Positions 42,987 through 51,103 of a stretch of DNA of 64,000 nucleotides are shown here, piece after piece. The DNA is from Agrococcus carbonis (lineage in GTDB: Bacteria > Actinomycetota > Actinomycetes > Actinomycetales > Microbacteriaceae): positions 62,001-126,000 of the forward strand of contig NZ_LT629734.1 of assembly GCF_900104705.1 (NCBI RefSeq). The letters run 5' to 3'. The translations under genes were made by a program, and so were the position numbers. The first letter of the stretch is position 1, and the number at the start of each line of letters is the position of its first letter. The notes below the pieces were generated by a model, which saw only the letters and a program-made list of their open reading frames with translations, was not told the DNA's origin and searched no databases.

Positions 42987-43931
42987 ATGTCGCGGCGGAG
43001 GAGCAGCGGCGCGGCCCTGCTGGCCGGCGCCGCGCTCGTCGGCGCGGCGCTTCTCGGCGGCTGCGCCATCCCGGCACCCGGTGCCGCCACCCCCACGCCG
43101 GCGACCGCCGCGCCCCTGAGCGCGGCGCCGAGCGCGACCGCGGGTCCGTCCCCGAGCGCGCCCGCCGCATCCGCCGTGCTGCTCGAGATCGTGCAGCTGC
43201 GCGGCGACGTCGCCTCCGGGCACATCGAGCTGAGAGTCACGAACGAGACGGATGCGCCGCTGACGGTCGTGCGGGCGACCTACACCTCGAGCCGGTGGTC
43301 GTCGCCGATGGTGCGCGACGACGACGCCGAGATCCCCGCCGGCGCCCGGCGGAACCTGCGGCTCGCGCTGCCCGAGCCGACGTGCGACCGGGCGCCGCTC
43401 GAGCACCTCGCGACGCTCGAGCTCGCCGACGGCACCGTGATCGAGGGCGCGCCCGAGGATCCGCTCGGGCAGCTCGACTCGCTCGGCGCCGACGCGTGCG
43501 AGCTGCACGACTTCGAGACGGCGGTCGCCGAGGTCGCGTGGCTCCCGCCGGAGATCCCGCTGGACGGCTCGGGGCCCGCGGTGCTGCGGCTGCGGTTCAC
43601 GCCGCTCGCCGAGCCGTCGCCGCAGCGGGGCACGGTCGAGGCGATCCTCGCGACGCCGCTGCTCGCGCCCGTCGACGGCTCGGGCGCGCGCGCCGACCCG
43701 CTGCCGATCGGCGTCGAGCTGCGGCGCGGCGACCGCCCGACGGTCGTCGAGGTGCCGCTCGAGCCGGGCCGCTGCGACCTCCACGCGATCGCCGAGGACA
43801 AGCAGGGCACGATCTTCCGCGTGCTCGGCACGATGGGCGGCGAGCCGATCGAGCTCGTGCTCGTCTCGCCGGTCGAGCAGCGCGACGCGCTCCTCGACTG
43901 GGCCGTCGAGCGCTGCCGGGCGCTGGGGTGA
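42987..43931 (+). CDS. Putative lipoprotein of unknown function
   Basis: A 314-residue protein with an Arg-rich start, hydrophobic helix and lipobox LLGGC (Cys at about 24). A Pro/Ala/Ser/Thr-rich linker (about 28-60) follows, then two beta-rich halves (LEIVQLRGDVASGHIELRV and VAEVAWLPPEIPLDGSG). Several Cys residues (CDRAPLE, ACELHDF, RCDLHAI, RCRAL) may form disulfides. I do not recognise the family. It is divergent from the AGCS gene. Confidence 0.75.
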   Translation: MSRRRSSGAALLAGAALVGAALLGGCAIPAPGAATPTPATAAPLSAAPSATAGPSPSAPAASAVLLEIVQLRGDVASGHIELRVTNETDAPLTVVRATYTSSRWSSPMVRDDDAEIPAGARRNLRLALPEPTCDRAPLEHLATLELADGTVIEGAPEDPLGQLDSLGADACELHDFETAVAEVAWLPPEIPLDGSGPAVLRLRFTPLAEPSPQRGTVEAILATPLLAPVDGSGARADPLPIGVELRRGDRPTVVEVPLEPGRCDLHAIAEDKQGTIFRVLGTMGGEPIELVLVSPVEQRDALLDWAVERCRALG

Positions 43932-44023
43932 CGCGGCCGCCCGGTCCGCTTGCCCGAGCCGCCGCCCGTGCCGTCGCGCCGCACCGCAGCCCGTGCCGTG
44001 CCGCGCCGTGCCAGGATCGACCG

Positions 44024-44551
44024 GTGACCGACGCCACCGAGCCGCAGCCCGCATCCGCCCCCGACCTCGAGGCGGCCGCCGCCATGTGGCGCGACTACGC
44101 CGCCGCCCACCCCGCAGCCGTCGCGGCGGGCCCCGAGCACACCGTCGAGCACTTCGGCGACTCGGCGCGGCTCGCCGACGCCCTGCTCGACGAGGTGCTC
44201 TCGGGCCGCAAGCGCGCGACCTCCGAGCTCGCCGCGCAGTTCCTCGCCGACGGCGAGCCGCTGCCGCGCGTCGGCTCGCACTGGATCGCGTGCGACGGCC
44301 GCGGCGTGCCGCGCATCATCATCCGCAGCACCGAGCTGCGGCTCGGCGACTTCGCGAGCGCGACCGCCGACTTCGCCTACGACGAGGGCGAGGACGACCG
44401 CTCGCTCGAGTCATGGCGGCGCGAGCACCGCCGCTACTGGGAGCGCACCGCCGCCGCGCGCGGCGCGACGTGGTCGGAGGACGAGGAGATCGTCTTCGAG
44501 CGCTTCGCGGTCGTCTGGCCGCCCGAGCACGCGGACGGCCCGGCGAGCTAG
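44024..44551 (+). CDS. ASCH domain protein
   Basis: A 175-residue protein with an ASCH fold: LADALLDEVLSGRKRATSELAAQ near 50-72, IIRSTELRLGDF, and a C-terminal WSEDEEIVFERFAVVW. ASCH domains bind nucleic acid or nucleotides, and some hydrolyse N4-acetylcytidine. A GTG start follows CAGGAT by 6 bases. The stop overlaps the thioesterase gene by 4 bases tail to tail. Confidence 0.87.
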   Translation: MTDATEPQPASAPDLEAAAAMWRDYAAAHPAAVAAGPEHTVEHFGDSARLADALLDEVLSGRKRATSELAAQFLADGEPLPRVGSHWIACDGRGVPRIIIRSTELRLGDFASATADFAYDEGEDDRSLESWRREHRRYWERTAAARGATWSEDEEIVFERFAVVWPPEHADGPAS

Positions 44552-45363
44552 CCTGCGGCCGGCGCGGGCCGCACCGTGAGCGTCTGCGACGAGAAGCCCA
44601 CGTGGCCGCGCTCGTCGTGCAGCGCCGTGTGCGTGATGCCCTGCCCGCTCGGGCCGAACGACACCGTCGTGTCGAAGCCGACCCACGCGCCCTCGGGCTC
44701 GCGGTGCAGGTGCACGGTGAGGTCGAGGTTGGGGAACCCCCACGCATCCGGCGCCTCGCGCACCGCGATCCCGTTCGCGGCGTCGATGAGCCCGATCCAG
44801 CGAGCGACGGGTGCGACCGCTTCGCCCTCGACGAGCGGATGCGCGGTGCGCTGCCACGCGCGGCCCCGGCCGGGCGCGCGGTCGCCGTCGTCGCGCAGCT
44901 CGATCGAGCGCACGTAGCCGCCGCCCCACTCGCCCGCGAACTCCGCGGGGCGCATGGCGCTCGGCGAGGGGAGCGGGGCGGCGGCCCCGCCCTCGACGGC
45001 AGCGGTGTCGAGCGCGACGCTGTGCCACGCGCGGGCGACAGCGACGTCGCGGCCGGCGATGGATGCGACGGCCTCGGTGAGCTCGATCGTGCGTCCCGGG
45101 CGCCGCGTCTCGACCCGCACCGCCGTCTCGTCGAGGGCGAGGAAGCCGAGGATGTCGAACGTCATGCGCGCGAGCAGCAGGGGAGCGGCCTCGCTCGCGT
45201 GGCGTGCGCCGCGGTGCCGCTCGATCGCGTGCGTGAGCAGGCCGCCGAGGGGTGCGAAGTGCATCTCGCCCGGCTGCCACGCGCCGCTCGCCCGCTCGGT
45301 GGGGCGGTAGCGGCCGTCGCCCAGGGCGACGAAGTAGGGCTCGTGGGTGGCATCGGCAGGCAT
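44548..45363 (-). CDS. Acyl-CoA thioesterase-like protein (TesB-type double hotdog)
   Basis: A 271-residue protein with two hotdog-like halves: APLGGLLTHAIERH and MTFDILGFLALDET in the first, FPNLDLTVHLHREPEGAWVGFDTTVSF in the second. HFAPLGG resembles the helix start of thioesterase hotdogs. Actinobacterial relatives are annotated as thioesterase family; its acyl substrate is unknown. CAGGAT plus GGAGG lie before the ATG at 45363. Confidence 0.78.
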   Translation of the reverse strand: MPADATHEPYFVALGDGRYRPTERASGAWQPGEMHFAPLGGLLTHAIERHRGARHASEAAPLLLARMTFDILGFLALDETAVRVETRRPGRTIELTEAVASIAGRDVAVARAWHSVALDTAAVEGGAAAPLPSPSAMRPAEFAGEWGGGYVRSIELRDDGDRAPGRGRAWQRTAHPLVEGEAVAPVARWIGLIDAANGIAVREAPDAWGFPNLDLTVHLHREPEGAWVGFDTTVSFGPSGQGITHTALHDERGHVGFSSQTLTVRPAPAAG

Positions 45364-45398
45364 GCCTCCGATCCTGCCAGGCTGCCGCGACTCCTCGG

Positions 45399-45962
45399 CT
45401 ACGCGCCCTGGGGCGGGTGCAGCAGCAGATCGGCGAGGTCGTCGAGGTAGCGCGCGAGCGGCACGGGCGCGTCGCTGCCCCAGCGCACCCACACCTCGCC
45501 GTCCCGCACGACGAGCGGGCCGGGGCCGCCGATGAGGGTCGCGTCGAGCGCGATGGGCGCCACCGAGTGGTTCACGGTCTCGCCCATCGGGAACCCGCCC
45601 TGGATCGCGGCGGCGCGGTAGGCGCGGCGGGTCTCGACGGATGCGCTGTGGTGCTGCGGCCGCCCGGGCTCGGCGACGCGCGTCGAGATCCCCGTCGCCC
45701 ACACCGAGCCGTCGGCCTGCAGCAGCAGCGCGCCGAGCCGCCATGCGCGGCCGAGCGGGCGCATCGTGGGTCGGCGGGGGATGACGCCGAGCGCCGGCTT
45801 CGGCTCCTCGTAGCGCGCGAGCGCCTCGTCGCGCGCGCCTGCCGCGGCGAGCCGCGCGGCCATGGCGGTCAGCAGCGCGCGCGCCCGCTCGACGGCCGCG
45901 GCGTCCTCGGCGGAGACGGCGCCTGCGCCGTCCGCGGCCTCGGCGCCGTCGCCGCGCGTCAT
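45399..45962 (-). CDS. Unknown conserved protein, 187 residues
   Basis: I do not recognise a named domain. An acidic, Ala-rich helical N-terminus (about 1-45) precedes a beta-rich part: RAWRLGALLLQADGSVWATG, an Arg-rich turn, AIQGGFPMGETVNHS and WVRWGSDAPVPLARYLDDL. No signal peptide or membrane helix. A strong AGGAGG site lies 4 bases before the ATG, and the PPOX gene ends just upstream, so they are probably one unit. Confidence 0.72.
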   Translation of the reverse strand: MTRGDGAEAADGAGAVSAEDAAAVERARALLTAMAARLAAAGARDEALARYEEPKPALGVIPRRPTMRPLGRAWRLGALLLQADGSVWATGISTRVAEPGRPQHHSASVETRRAYRAAAIQGGFPMGETVNHSVAPIALDATLIGGPGPLVVRDGEVWVRWGSDAPVPLARYLDDLADLLLHPPQGA

Positions 45963-45982
45963 CGCTCCTCCTGCCGGGGCGC

Positions 45983-46459
45983 TCAGAGCTGCACGAGGCC
46001 GCTGTCGCCCGGCTCGGCCGGCTCGTCGGAGACGAGGCCCTTCACGAGCTGGACGGCGGTCGCGATCGCGCCGGGGGAGTCCCAGTACTCGGCGGAGTCG
46101 GCGGTCACCTCGATGAGCCCCGTGTCCGGGTCGTCGGGGCCGCCCTCCATGAAGGCGTCGGCCGAGGCGTCCCACAGCTCGCGCAGCTTGGCGCGGTCGT
46201 CGACGTAGCGCGCGGTGCCGGCGAGCGAGACCCAGCCCTCCTTGCCGGCGTAGTGCACGTTCACGCGCGGGTCGGCCGCGATCGCCGCGACCTTGTCGGT
46301 GTCGCGCTGCGTGAGGAACCAGACGGTCCCGGGGTGTTCGAAGTCCTGCGTGCCCATGGGGGTCGAGACGAGGCGGCCCTGGGCCGAGACGTAGGTGAGC
46401 GCGGCGATGCGGGTCGAGCGCATGATGTCGGTGACGGTCTGCAGCTGGTCGTGGGTCAT
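45983..46459 (-). CDS. Pyridoxamine 5'-phosphate oxidase-like flavin-binding protein (general stress 26 type)
   Basis: A 158-residue split-barrel protein: STRIAALTYVSAQGRLVSTPMG near 15-36, TVWFLTQRDTDKVAAIAADPRVNVHYAG, and AEYWDSPG near the end. This is the general-stress-protein-26 group that binds FMN or FAD; the substrate is unknown and true PdxH activity is unlikely at this size. It lies upstream of the unknown gene at 45399 on the same strand. Confidence 0.87.
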   Translation of the reverse strand: MTHDQLQTVTDIMRSTRIAALTYVSAQGRLVSTPMGTQDFEHPGTVWFLTQRDTDKVAAIAADPRVNVHYAGKEGWVSLAGTARYVDDRAKLRELWDASADAFMEGGPDDPDTGLIEVTADSAEYWDSPGAIATAVQLVKGLVSDEPAEPGDSGLVQL

Positions 46460-46505
46460 GGGCGCCAGCGTGGCACCGCCGCCTGCGGGACGGCTGAGCG
46501 CTGCC

Positions 46506-47024
46506 TCAGCGGGGCGTGGGCACGAGTGCGACATCGTCGAGGGCGCCGTCGCGCGCGGTCGCGGTCATGACGGTGCCGACCGGCTGCCGCCGGCGGTCGG
46601 TCGGGGAGCCAGGGTTGAGGAGCCGCACGCCCTGCGGGCTCGTCGAGTCCCACGGGATGTGCGAGTGGCCGAAGACGAGCACGTCGGCGGGTTCGTCGGC
46701 ATCCGGGCCGAACCTCGCGTCGCACCGCCGCTCGCGGCCCGCGGCGGCGCCGGTCTCGTGGACCACCGCGATCCGCACACCCTCGACCTCGACGCGGGCG
46801 ACCTCGCCGAGCCGCGACCAGAGCTCCGGCCCGTCGTTGTTGCCCGCGACCCCCACGAGCCGCCGCGCCCGCGCCTCGAGCTCGTCGAGCAGCGCTTCCT
46901 CGATCCAATCGCCCGCGTGGACGACGACATCCGCCTCGTCGACCATCCGCCACACCTGCTCCTGCAGGCCCTTCGCCCGCGCGGGCACGTGGGTGTCGCT
47001 CAGCAGCAGCAGTCGCGCGCTCAT
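46506..47024 (-). CDS. YfcE/MJ0936-type metallophosphoesterase
   Basis: A 172-residue calcineurin-like phosphodiesterase. Metal-binding motifs appear in order: LLLSDTHVPARA (8-19), VVVHAGDWIEE, GVAGNNDGPE and VFGHSHIPWDS, then NPGSPTDRR. YfcE-type enzymes hydrolyse phosphodiester bonds; the natural substrate is often unknown. CAGACT is 6 bases before the ATG and is part of a perfect palindrome with the start region. Confidence 0.93.
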   Translation of the reverse strand: MSARLLLLSDTHVPARAKGLQEQVWRMVDEADVVVHAGDWIEEALLDELEARARRLVGVAGNNDGPELWSRLGEVARVEVEGVRIAVVHETGAAAGRERRCDARFGPDADEPADVLVFGHSHIPWDSTSPQGVRLLNPGSPTDRRRQPVGTVMTATARDGALDDVALVPTPR

Positions 47025-47037
47025 GCAGACAGTCTGC
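47025..47037. promoter_or_regulatory. Palindrome GCAGACAGTCTGC over the YfcE gene start
   Basis: A perfect 6-1-6 inverted repeat directly before the ATG at 47024. It contains the minus-strand -10-like CAGACT (47031-47036). Such a repeat at a leaderless start could be an operator. The plus-strand TAGCGT of the GNAT gene is at 47063-47068. Confidence 0.4.
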
Positions 47038-47074
47038 CCGGCGCGGCTCCAGGCGCGGCGGCTAGCGTGGCGGC

Positions 47075-47506
47075 ATGGCGAGGTTCGAGGAGCGCGTGCC
47101 CACGGTCGACGAGCTGCACGCGGTGGCGGATGCGGTGGGCTGGCTCGACCACTTCGACTGGCCCTCCGTCGGCGCGGGCCTGGAGCGCTCGCTGCACGGC
47201 GTCGTCGTCACCGACGCGGATGCGGTGGTGGGCGTCGGGCGGCTCGTCGGGGACGGCGCGCGCTACTGGTACGTGCAGGACGTGATGGTGCACCCCGACG
47301 CCGCCGAGCAGGGCATCGCGACGGCGATCGTCGAGCGGCTGCTCGACCACGTGCGCACGCAGGCGCCAGCGGCCGCGGTCGTCGGGCTCTTCTCGAGCCC
47401 CGAGGCCGTCTCGGTCTACGAGGAGCTCGGGTTCCGCGCCGCGACCGCCGACCCGCTCGGCATGACGCTCGACGTCGACGCGGGGGAGGGGCGCGTCACC
47501 GAGTGA
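47075..47506 (+). CDS. GNAT-family N-acetyltransferase
   Basis: A 143-residue GNAT protein. The acetyl-CoA loop region is VQDVMVHPDAAEQGIATAIVERLL near 69-92, and a late VYEELGFRAATADPLGMTL is the usual strand-turn. Substrate unknown. TAGCGT is 6 bases before the ATG, with no ribosome site in between, so it is probably leaderless. Confidence 0.87.
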   Translation: MARFEERVPTVDELHAVADAVGWLDHFDWPSVGAGLERSLHGVVVTDADAVVGVGRLVGDGARYWYVQDVMVHPDAAEQGIATAIVERLLDHVRTQAPAAAVVGLFSSPEAVSVYEELGFRAATADPLGMTLDVDAGEGRVTE

Positions 47507-47515
47507 GGTCGCGCG

Positions 47516-48004
47516 TCAGCCGGTGACCTCGAGGCTGCCGCTCATCGATCCCTGGTGCGGGTCGCACACGAACGCGTAGGTGCCCGGCTCGAGCGTGATC
47601 TCGATCGTCGACTCGTCGCTGCCCGCGACGTCGGTCGCGACGTCGACGTCGCCGGGGCCCGTGAGGTGGAAGTTGTGCATCCGCGAGCGGTCGCGGAACG
47701 TGAGCTCGTAGTCGCCGGCCGGCAGCGTCGTGACGGCGCGGCCGTCGTCGTCGAGCAGCGCGATCTCGTACGCCTCGGGATCCTGCTCGGTGCCGACCAT
47801 CGCGACGAGCTCGGTCACGTCATCATCGCCGTCGTCGTCGCCGTCGTCGTCGCTCGCGCCCGGGCTCGCCGGGCCTGCGGTCGCCGCGGATGGGGTCGCC
47901 GGCACGGCGTCGTCGTCGGTGTCCTGCGCGACTCCGGCGCAACCGGTGAGGGCGAGCGCCGCGGCGATGAGCAGCGCGGCGGCGGTCGTGCGGGTGCGGA
48001 TCAT
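47516..48004 (-). CDS. Cupredoxin-like copper-binding lipoprotein
   Basis: A 162-residue lipoprotein: lipobox LTGC (C22), an Asp/Gly-rich linker (52-62, DDDGDDDGDDD), then a plastocyanin-like domain. Likely type-1 copper ligands are H110 or H113 in MHNFHL, C147 and H150 in CDPHQ, and M154. The order His, Cys, His, Met is that of plastocyanin/azurin-like proteins. It may carry electrons or hold copper outside the membrane; partners are not visible. The Asp-rich linker may also bind metal. Confidence 0.85.
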   Translation of the reverse strand: MIRTRTTAAALLIAAALALTGCAGVAQDTDDDAVPATPSAATAGPASPGASDDDGDDDGDDDVTELVAMVGTEQDPEAYEIALLDDDGRAVTTLPAGDYELTFRDRSRMHNFHLTGPGDVDVATDVAGSDESTIEITLEPGTYAFVCDPHQGSMSGSLEVTG

Positions 48005-48112
48005 GGCGGGCTCCTCGGGTCGCGGCCAGGCTAGCCGCGCCGTGGCCAGCCCGGAAGCCCGCGGCTCGGGCGGGCTCGTCTCAGGCCGGCTCGTCCCGGG
48101 CCGGCGCCGGGC

Positions 48113-49726
48113 TCAGGGCTGCTGCGTCTCGGCGGGCGGCTGCGGCAGCGATGCGCCGCTCGGCACGGGCTCCGGCGTGGGCTCGGAGTCCGGCTGCGGG
48201 GCGGGCTCGCTCGGCACGGGTGCCGGTGCCGGCACCGGTGCCGAGGGTTCCGGCTCGGGCGCGGCGGGCGCCGGCTCCTCCGACGGCTCGGGCGTGGGCG
48301 TCGGCGTCGGTGTCGGCTCGGGGGGCGGTGTCGGCGAGGGGGACGTGTCGGTCGAGCCGGCGAGCTGGCCCGTCTGCGCAGGCTCGCCCGCCCGCGTGGG
48401 TGCCGGCGCCTCGGGAGCGGTTGTGTCCGAGGGCCCCGCGATCGAGGGGACGCCGGGCGCCGGATCGGCCGCCGTCGGCTGCGGGAGCATCGAGGGCACC
48501 GCGACCGCGGCGGCGGTCGCGGCGGCAATCGCGACGCCCGCGGCGACGAGAGCGGCGCGGCGGCGGCCCCGGCCGCGCGCATGGGGCTCCGCGGCCGGAT
48601 CGCCCGGCGCCGTCCCGAGGGAAGCCGTGCCGATGGGTGCCGTGGCCGGCGCGTCGTCGACGGCGGCGACAGCGCTGGCTGCGCCCAGCGCGCCCGTCGG
48701 GGCGAGCGATCCGGTCGGCGTGAGCGCCTCGGTCGGCGTGAGCGCCTCGGTCGGAGTGAGGGCCTCGGTCGGCGTGGCGGCGCCGGTCGCCGCGAGCGAT
48801 CCGGTCGGAGCGAGCGCCGCGCCCGCGGCAGCGGCGCCCGCCGCCGCGACCGCCGCGGTCGCATCGTCCGCCGCTGCGCCCGCGGGACCCGCCGCATCCG
48901 TCGCGAACGGCTCGGCGAGCCGCTCGCGCACCTCGGCTGCCGTGGGACGCGACGCGGGGTCGCGGGCCGTCATCGCCGTGAGGAGCGACTTCCAGTCGTA
49001 GCCCACCCAGCCCGGAATGTTCGGGTCGCGCGCGAGCCGGGCGCTCAGCGACTCGGCGAGCGTGCCCGGGTACTCGCGCTCGCCGGTGAGCGACTCGAGC
49101 AGCACGAGCCCGAGCGAGTAGATGTCGGAGGAGGGCTCGACCCGAGAGCCGGTCGCCTGCTCGGGGCTCAGGTAGGCGGCGGTGCCGACGACCGCGCCCG
49201 TCGCCGTCAGGCGGGTCGCGCCGACCGCCGCGGCGATGCCGAAGTCGGCGAGCTTCGCGTCGAACTCGTGGTCGGCGATCGCGGGTCGCGCGAGCAGGAT
49301 GTTCGCGGGCTTCACGTCGCGGTGCACCGCGCCATCCGTGTGCACGAGCGCGAGCGCGTCCGCGAGGTCGCGGCCCATGCGCTGCACGTCGGAGGGATGG
49401 ATGTTGCCCTGCGCGAGGCGGGCGGCGAGCGTGGGCCCCTCGACGAGCTCCATCACGAGGTAGGTGAGGGCAGCGCCGCCGATCGTCGTGGCTCCCGCGT
49501 CGTAGAGCGTCACGAGCGAGCGGTGGCTCAGGCGCGCGAGGAGGTCGAGCTCGGCCTGCTCGCGGCGCAGCTCGATGTCGTCGGCGTCGTCGCGCAGCAG
49601 CACCTTGACCGCGACGTCGCGCCCGAGCGCCTCGTCGGTCGCTCGGTGCACCGATCCGCTGCCGCCCGCTCCGAGCACCTCGCCGATCCGATAGCGATCG
49701 GCGAGCAGGCTCCCCGGCTCGAGCAT
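48113..49726 (-). CDS. Membrane-anchored Ser/Thr protein kinase (PknA/B-like) without PASTA domains
   Basis: About 537 residues. The kinase domain has the glycine loop GAGGSGSV, K41 in VAVKVL, HRDVKPANIL at 135-144 and DFGIA at 161-165. A low-complexity juxtamembrane stretch holds three EALTPT hexapeptides (about 321-338); one membrane helix follows (about 391-411), then a Pro/Thr/Glu-rich external tail with PTPTPTP runs and no recognisable sensor domain. I chose the ATG at 49726 (MLEPGSLLADRYRIG); a TTG at 49765 is also in frame. It may respond to the cell wall or envelope. Confidence 0.88.
   Translation of the reverse strand: MLEPGSLLADRYRIGEVLGAGGSGSVHRATDEALGRDVAVKVLLRDDADDIELRREQAELDLLARLSHRSLVTLYDAGATTIGGAALTYLVMELVEGPTLAARLAQGNIHPSDVQRMGRDLADALALVHTDGAVHRDVKPANILLARPAIADHEFDAKLADFGIAAAVGATRLTATGAVVGTAAYLSPEQATGSRVEPSSDIYSLGLVLLESLTGEREYPGTLAESLSARLARDPNIPGWVGYDWKSLLTAMTARDPASRPTAAEVRERLAEPFATDAAGPAGAAADDATAAVAAAGAAAAGAALAPTGSLAATGAATPTEALTPTEALTPTEALTPTGSLAPTGALGAASAVAAVDDAPATAPIGTASLGTAPGDPAAEPHARGRGRRRAALVAAGVAIAAATAAAVAVPSMLPQPTAADPAPGVPSIAGPSDTTAPEAPAPTRAGEPAQTGQLAGSTDTSPSPTPPPEPTPTPTPTPEPSEEPAPAAPEPEPSAPVPAPAPVPSEPAPQPDSEPTPEPVPSGASLPQPPAETQQP
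48713..48766 (-). repeat. Three tandem 18-base units inside the kinase gene
   Basis: Three units of 18 bases, the first two identical and the third with two changes, encode the EALTPT hexapeptides of the kinase's juxtamembrane linker. The number of units could vary between strains by slippage. Confidence 0.75.
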
Positions 49727-49799
49727 CTCGACTGCGCGCAGGACGTCCCCCAATGGTCGCGGCAAGCGTAACCCTGTGATCCTGCGAGTCCGGTGGGGA

Positions 49800-50609
49800 T
49801 CAGCTCGCGGTTCGCTCGCGCCAGCGCTGCACCTGGAAGCGGTGCACCTCGGGGATCCAGTCGAGCGGCGCAGCGGCGCCCACCCTCGGGTCGGGGGAGT
49901 CGCGCCCGTCGCGCAGATCCTCGACGTAGGCGCGGTCGAGGGCGATGCGGCTCGCGAGGGCTGCGGCGTCGCCGATCGAGCCGTGGCCGGGCACGACGGC
50001 GCGCACGCCGCCCGCGAGCGCCTCGAGGCGATCGAGCGCCGCGAGGTGCTCGTCGAGCGGATGCTCGGCGTCGAGGTCGAGGAAGGGCATGAGCGTGTCG
50101 GAGAGCATGTCGCCCGCGACGAGCACGCCGGCGTGCTCGATCACGAGCGCCGCGTGGCCCGGCGCGTGCGCGCGGTGCTCGACGACCCGCACGGCCGGCC
50201 CCGCCCACGGGATCTGCTCGGCCCCGCGGGGGAGCGGGGTGAGCTCGCCGAGGAGCGCGAGCGGGATCTCGTCGGCGTGCTCGGGCGGGAGCGCCTCGGC
50301 GAGCTGCGCGCGCCAGTCGGGTTGCGCGAGGAACGCGCGCATCGTCTCGACGCACCGCGCGGTGCCGTAGCGGGGCGCCTCACCGAGCCGCGGATGCCAC
50401 AGCACGTGGTCCCAGTCGGGATGCGTCGCGAAGCCGACCACGACCGGCAGGCCGAGCGCGCCCAGGTCGTCGGCGATGCACACGAGCTCGTCCTCGGTGA
50501 TGCCGGGATCCACGAGCAGCGCCCCGCGGTCGCCGCGGACGACGACCGCGTTGCTCTCGATGAACGCGCTCGTGTGCACCCACACGCCCTCGGCGATCTC
50601 GCGCAGCAT
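49800..50609 (-). CDS. MBL-fold metallohydrolase
   Basis: A 269-residue metallo-beta-lactamase-fold protein. The zinc motif reads THPDWDHVLW near 61-70, so the usual HxHxDH is HxDxDH here. Later ligands appear as HAPGHAALV, VAGDMLSD and VVPGHG. Lactonase-, glyoxalase- or thioesterase-like activity is possible. TAGCAT is 6 bases before the ATG. It lies downstream of a DUF1232 gene on the same strand. Confidence 0.85.
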   Translation of the reverse strand: MLREIAEGVWVHTSAFIESNAVVVRGDRGALLVDPGITEDELVCIADDLGALGLPVVVGFATHPDWDHVLWHPRLGEAPRYGTARCVETMRAFLAQPDWRAQLAEALPPEHADEIPLALLGELTPLPRGAEQIPWAGPAVRVVEHRAHAPGHAALVIEHAGVLVAGDMLSDTLMPFLDLDAEHPLDEHLAALDRLEALAGGVRAVVPGHGSIGDAAALASRIALDRAYVEDLRDGRDSPDPRVGAAAPLDWIPEVHRFQVQRWRERTAS

Positions 50610-50636
50610 GGCCGGATGCTACGCCCGCGCTGCCCG

Positions 50637-51077
50637 TCAGCGCGCGGGGCGGTCAAGGCCCGCGAGGCGGACGACGGCGGCGAACCCGTCGTCCGTACCG
50701 GGCCAGTGCGCCCGCACGGCGTCGAGTCCCGCGCGGCGCACGACGCTGCGCAGCACCGCCGCCGCGACGATCGCGTCGTCGGCGTAGCCGAGCACCGGGA
50801 TGAAGTCGGGGATCGGGTCGATCGGCATCGCGAGGTAGGCGAGCAGCAGCCACAGGCGGATGCGGACGCCGCGCGGGAGTGAGCGGTCGGCCGCGAGCCG
50901 GCGCAGCAGGCGGAGCACGTCGGGCAGGATGCGCAGCGCTTCACGGAGCACCGGGCCGCTCGGCCGCATGGCGATCAGCGCGACGACGAGCGCGAGCCAC
51001 GTCACGAGCACGGCGATGCCGATGCCGAGCAGGAGATCCCACCAGACGGAGCCGGTCACGCGGGGAGCGTCGCCCAT
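50637..51077 (-). CDS. DUF1232 (YkvA-like) membrane protein
   Basis: A 146-residue protein with an N-terminal membrane helix (about 13-37) and the DUF1232 signature YLAMPIDPIPDFIPVLGYADD near 92-112. Function unknown in bacteria. An AT-rich palindrome stands just upstream, the lowest-GC spot in this part of the window. Confidence 0.85.
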   Translation of the reverse strand: MGDAPRVTGSVWWDLLLGIGIAVLVTWLALVVALIAMRPSGPVLREALRILPDVLRLLRRLAADRSLPRGVRIRLWLLLAYLAMPIDPIPDFIPVLGYADDAIVAAAVLRSVVRRAGLDAVRAHWPGTDDGFAAVVRLAGLDRPAR

Positions 51078-51089
51078 CGCTTATCCGAC

Positions 51090-51103
51090 ATAATGTGCAT
51101 TAT
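51090..51103. promoter_or_regulatory. AT-rich palindrome ATAATG-TG-CATTAT before the DUF1232 gene
   Basis: Two perfect 6-base arms around a TG spacer, 12 bases upstream of the ATG at 51077. It overlaps the stop codon (TAA) of the upstream acetyltransferase gene. It may be promoter core plus operator for the DUF1232 gene. Confidence 0.45.

Noticed and set aside
47821..47850. GAC/GTC-rich triplet repeat that resembles a microsatellite or CRISPR-like array
   Set aside because: It is in frame inside the cupredoxin gene and encodes the DDDG linker; the unit is far too short and lacks spacers.
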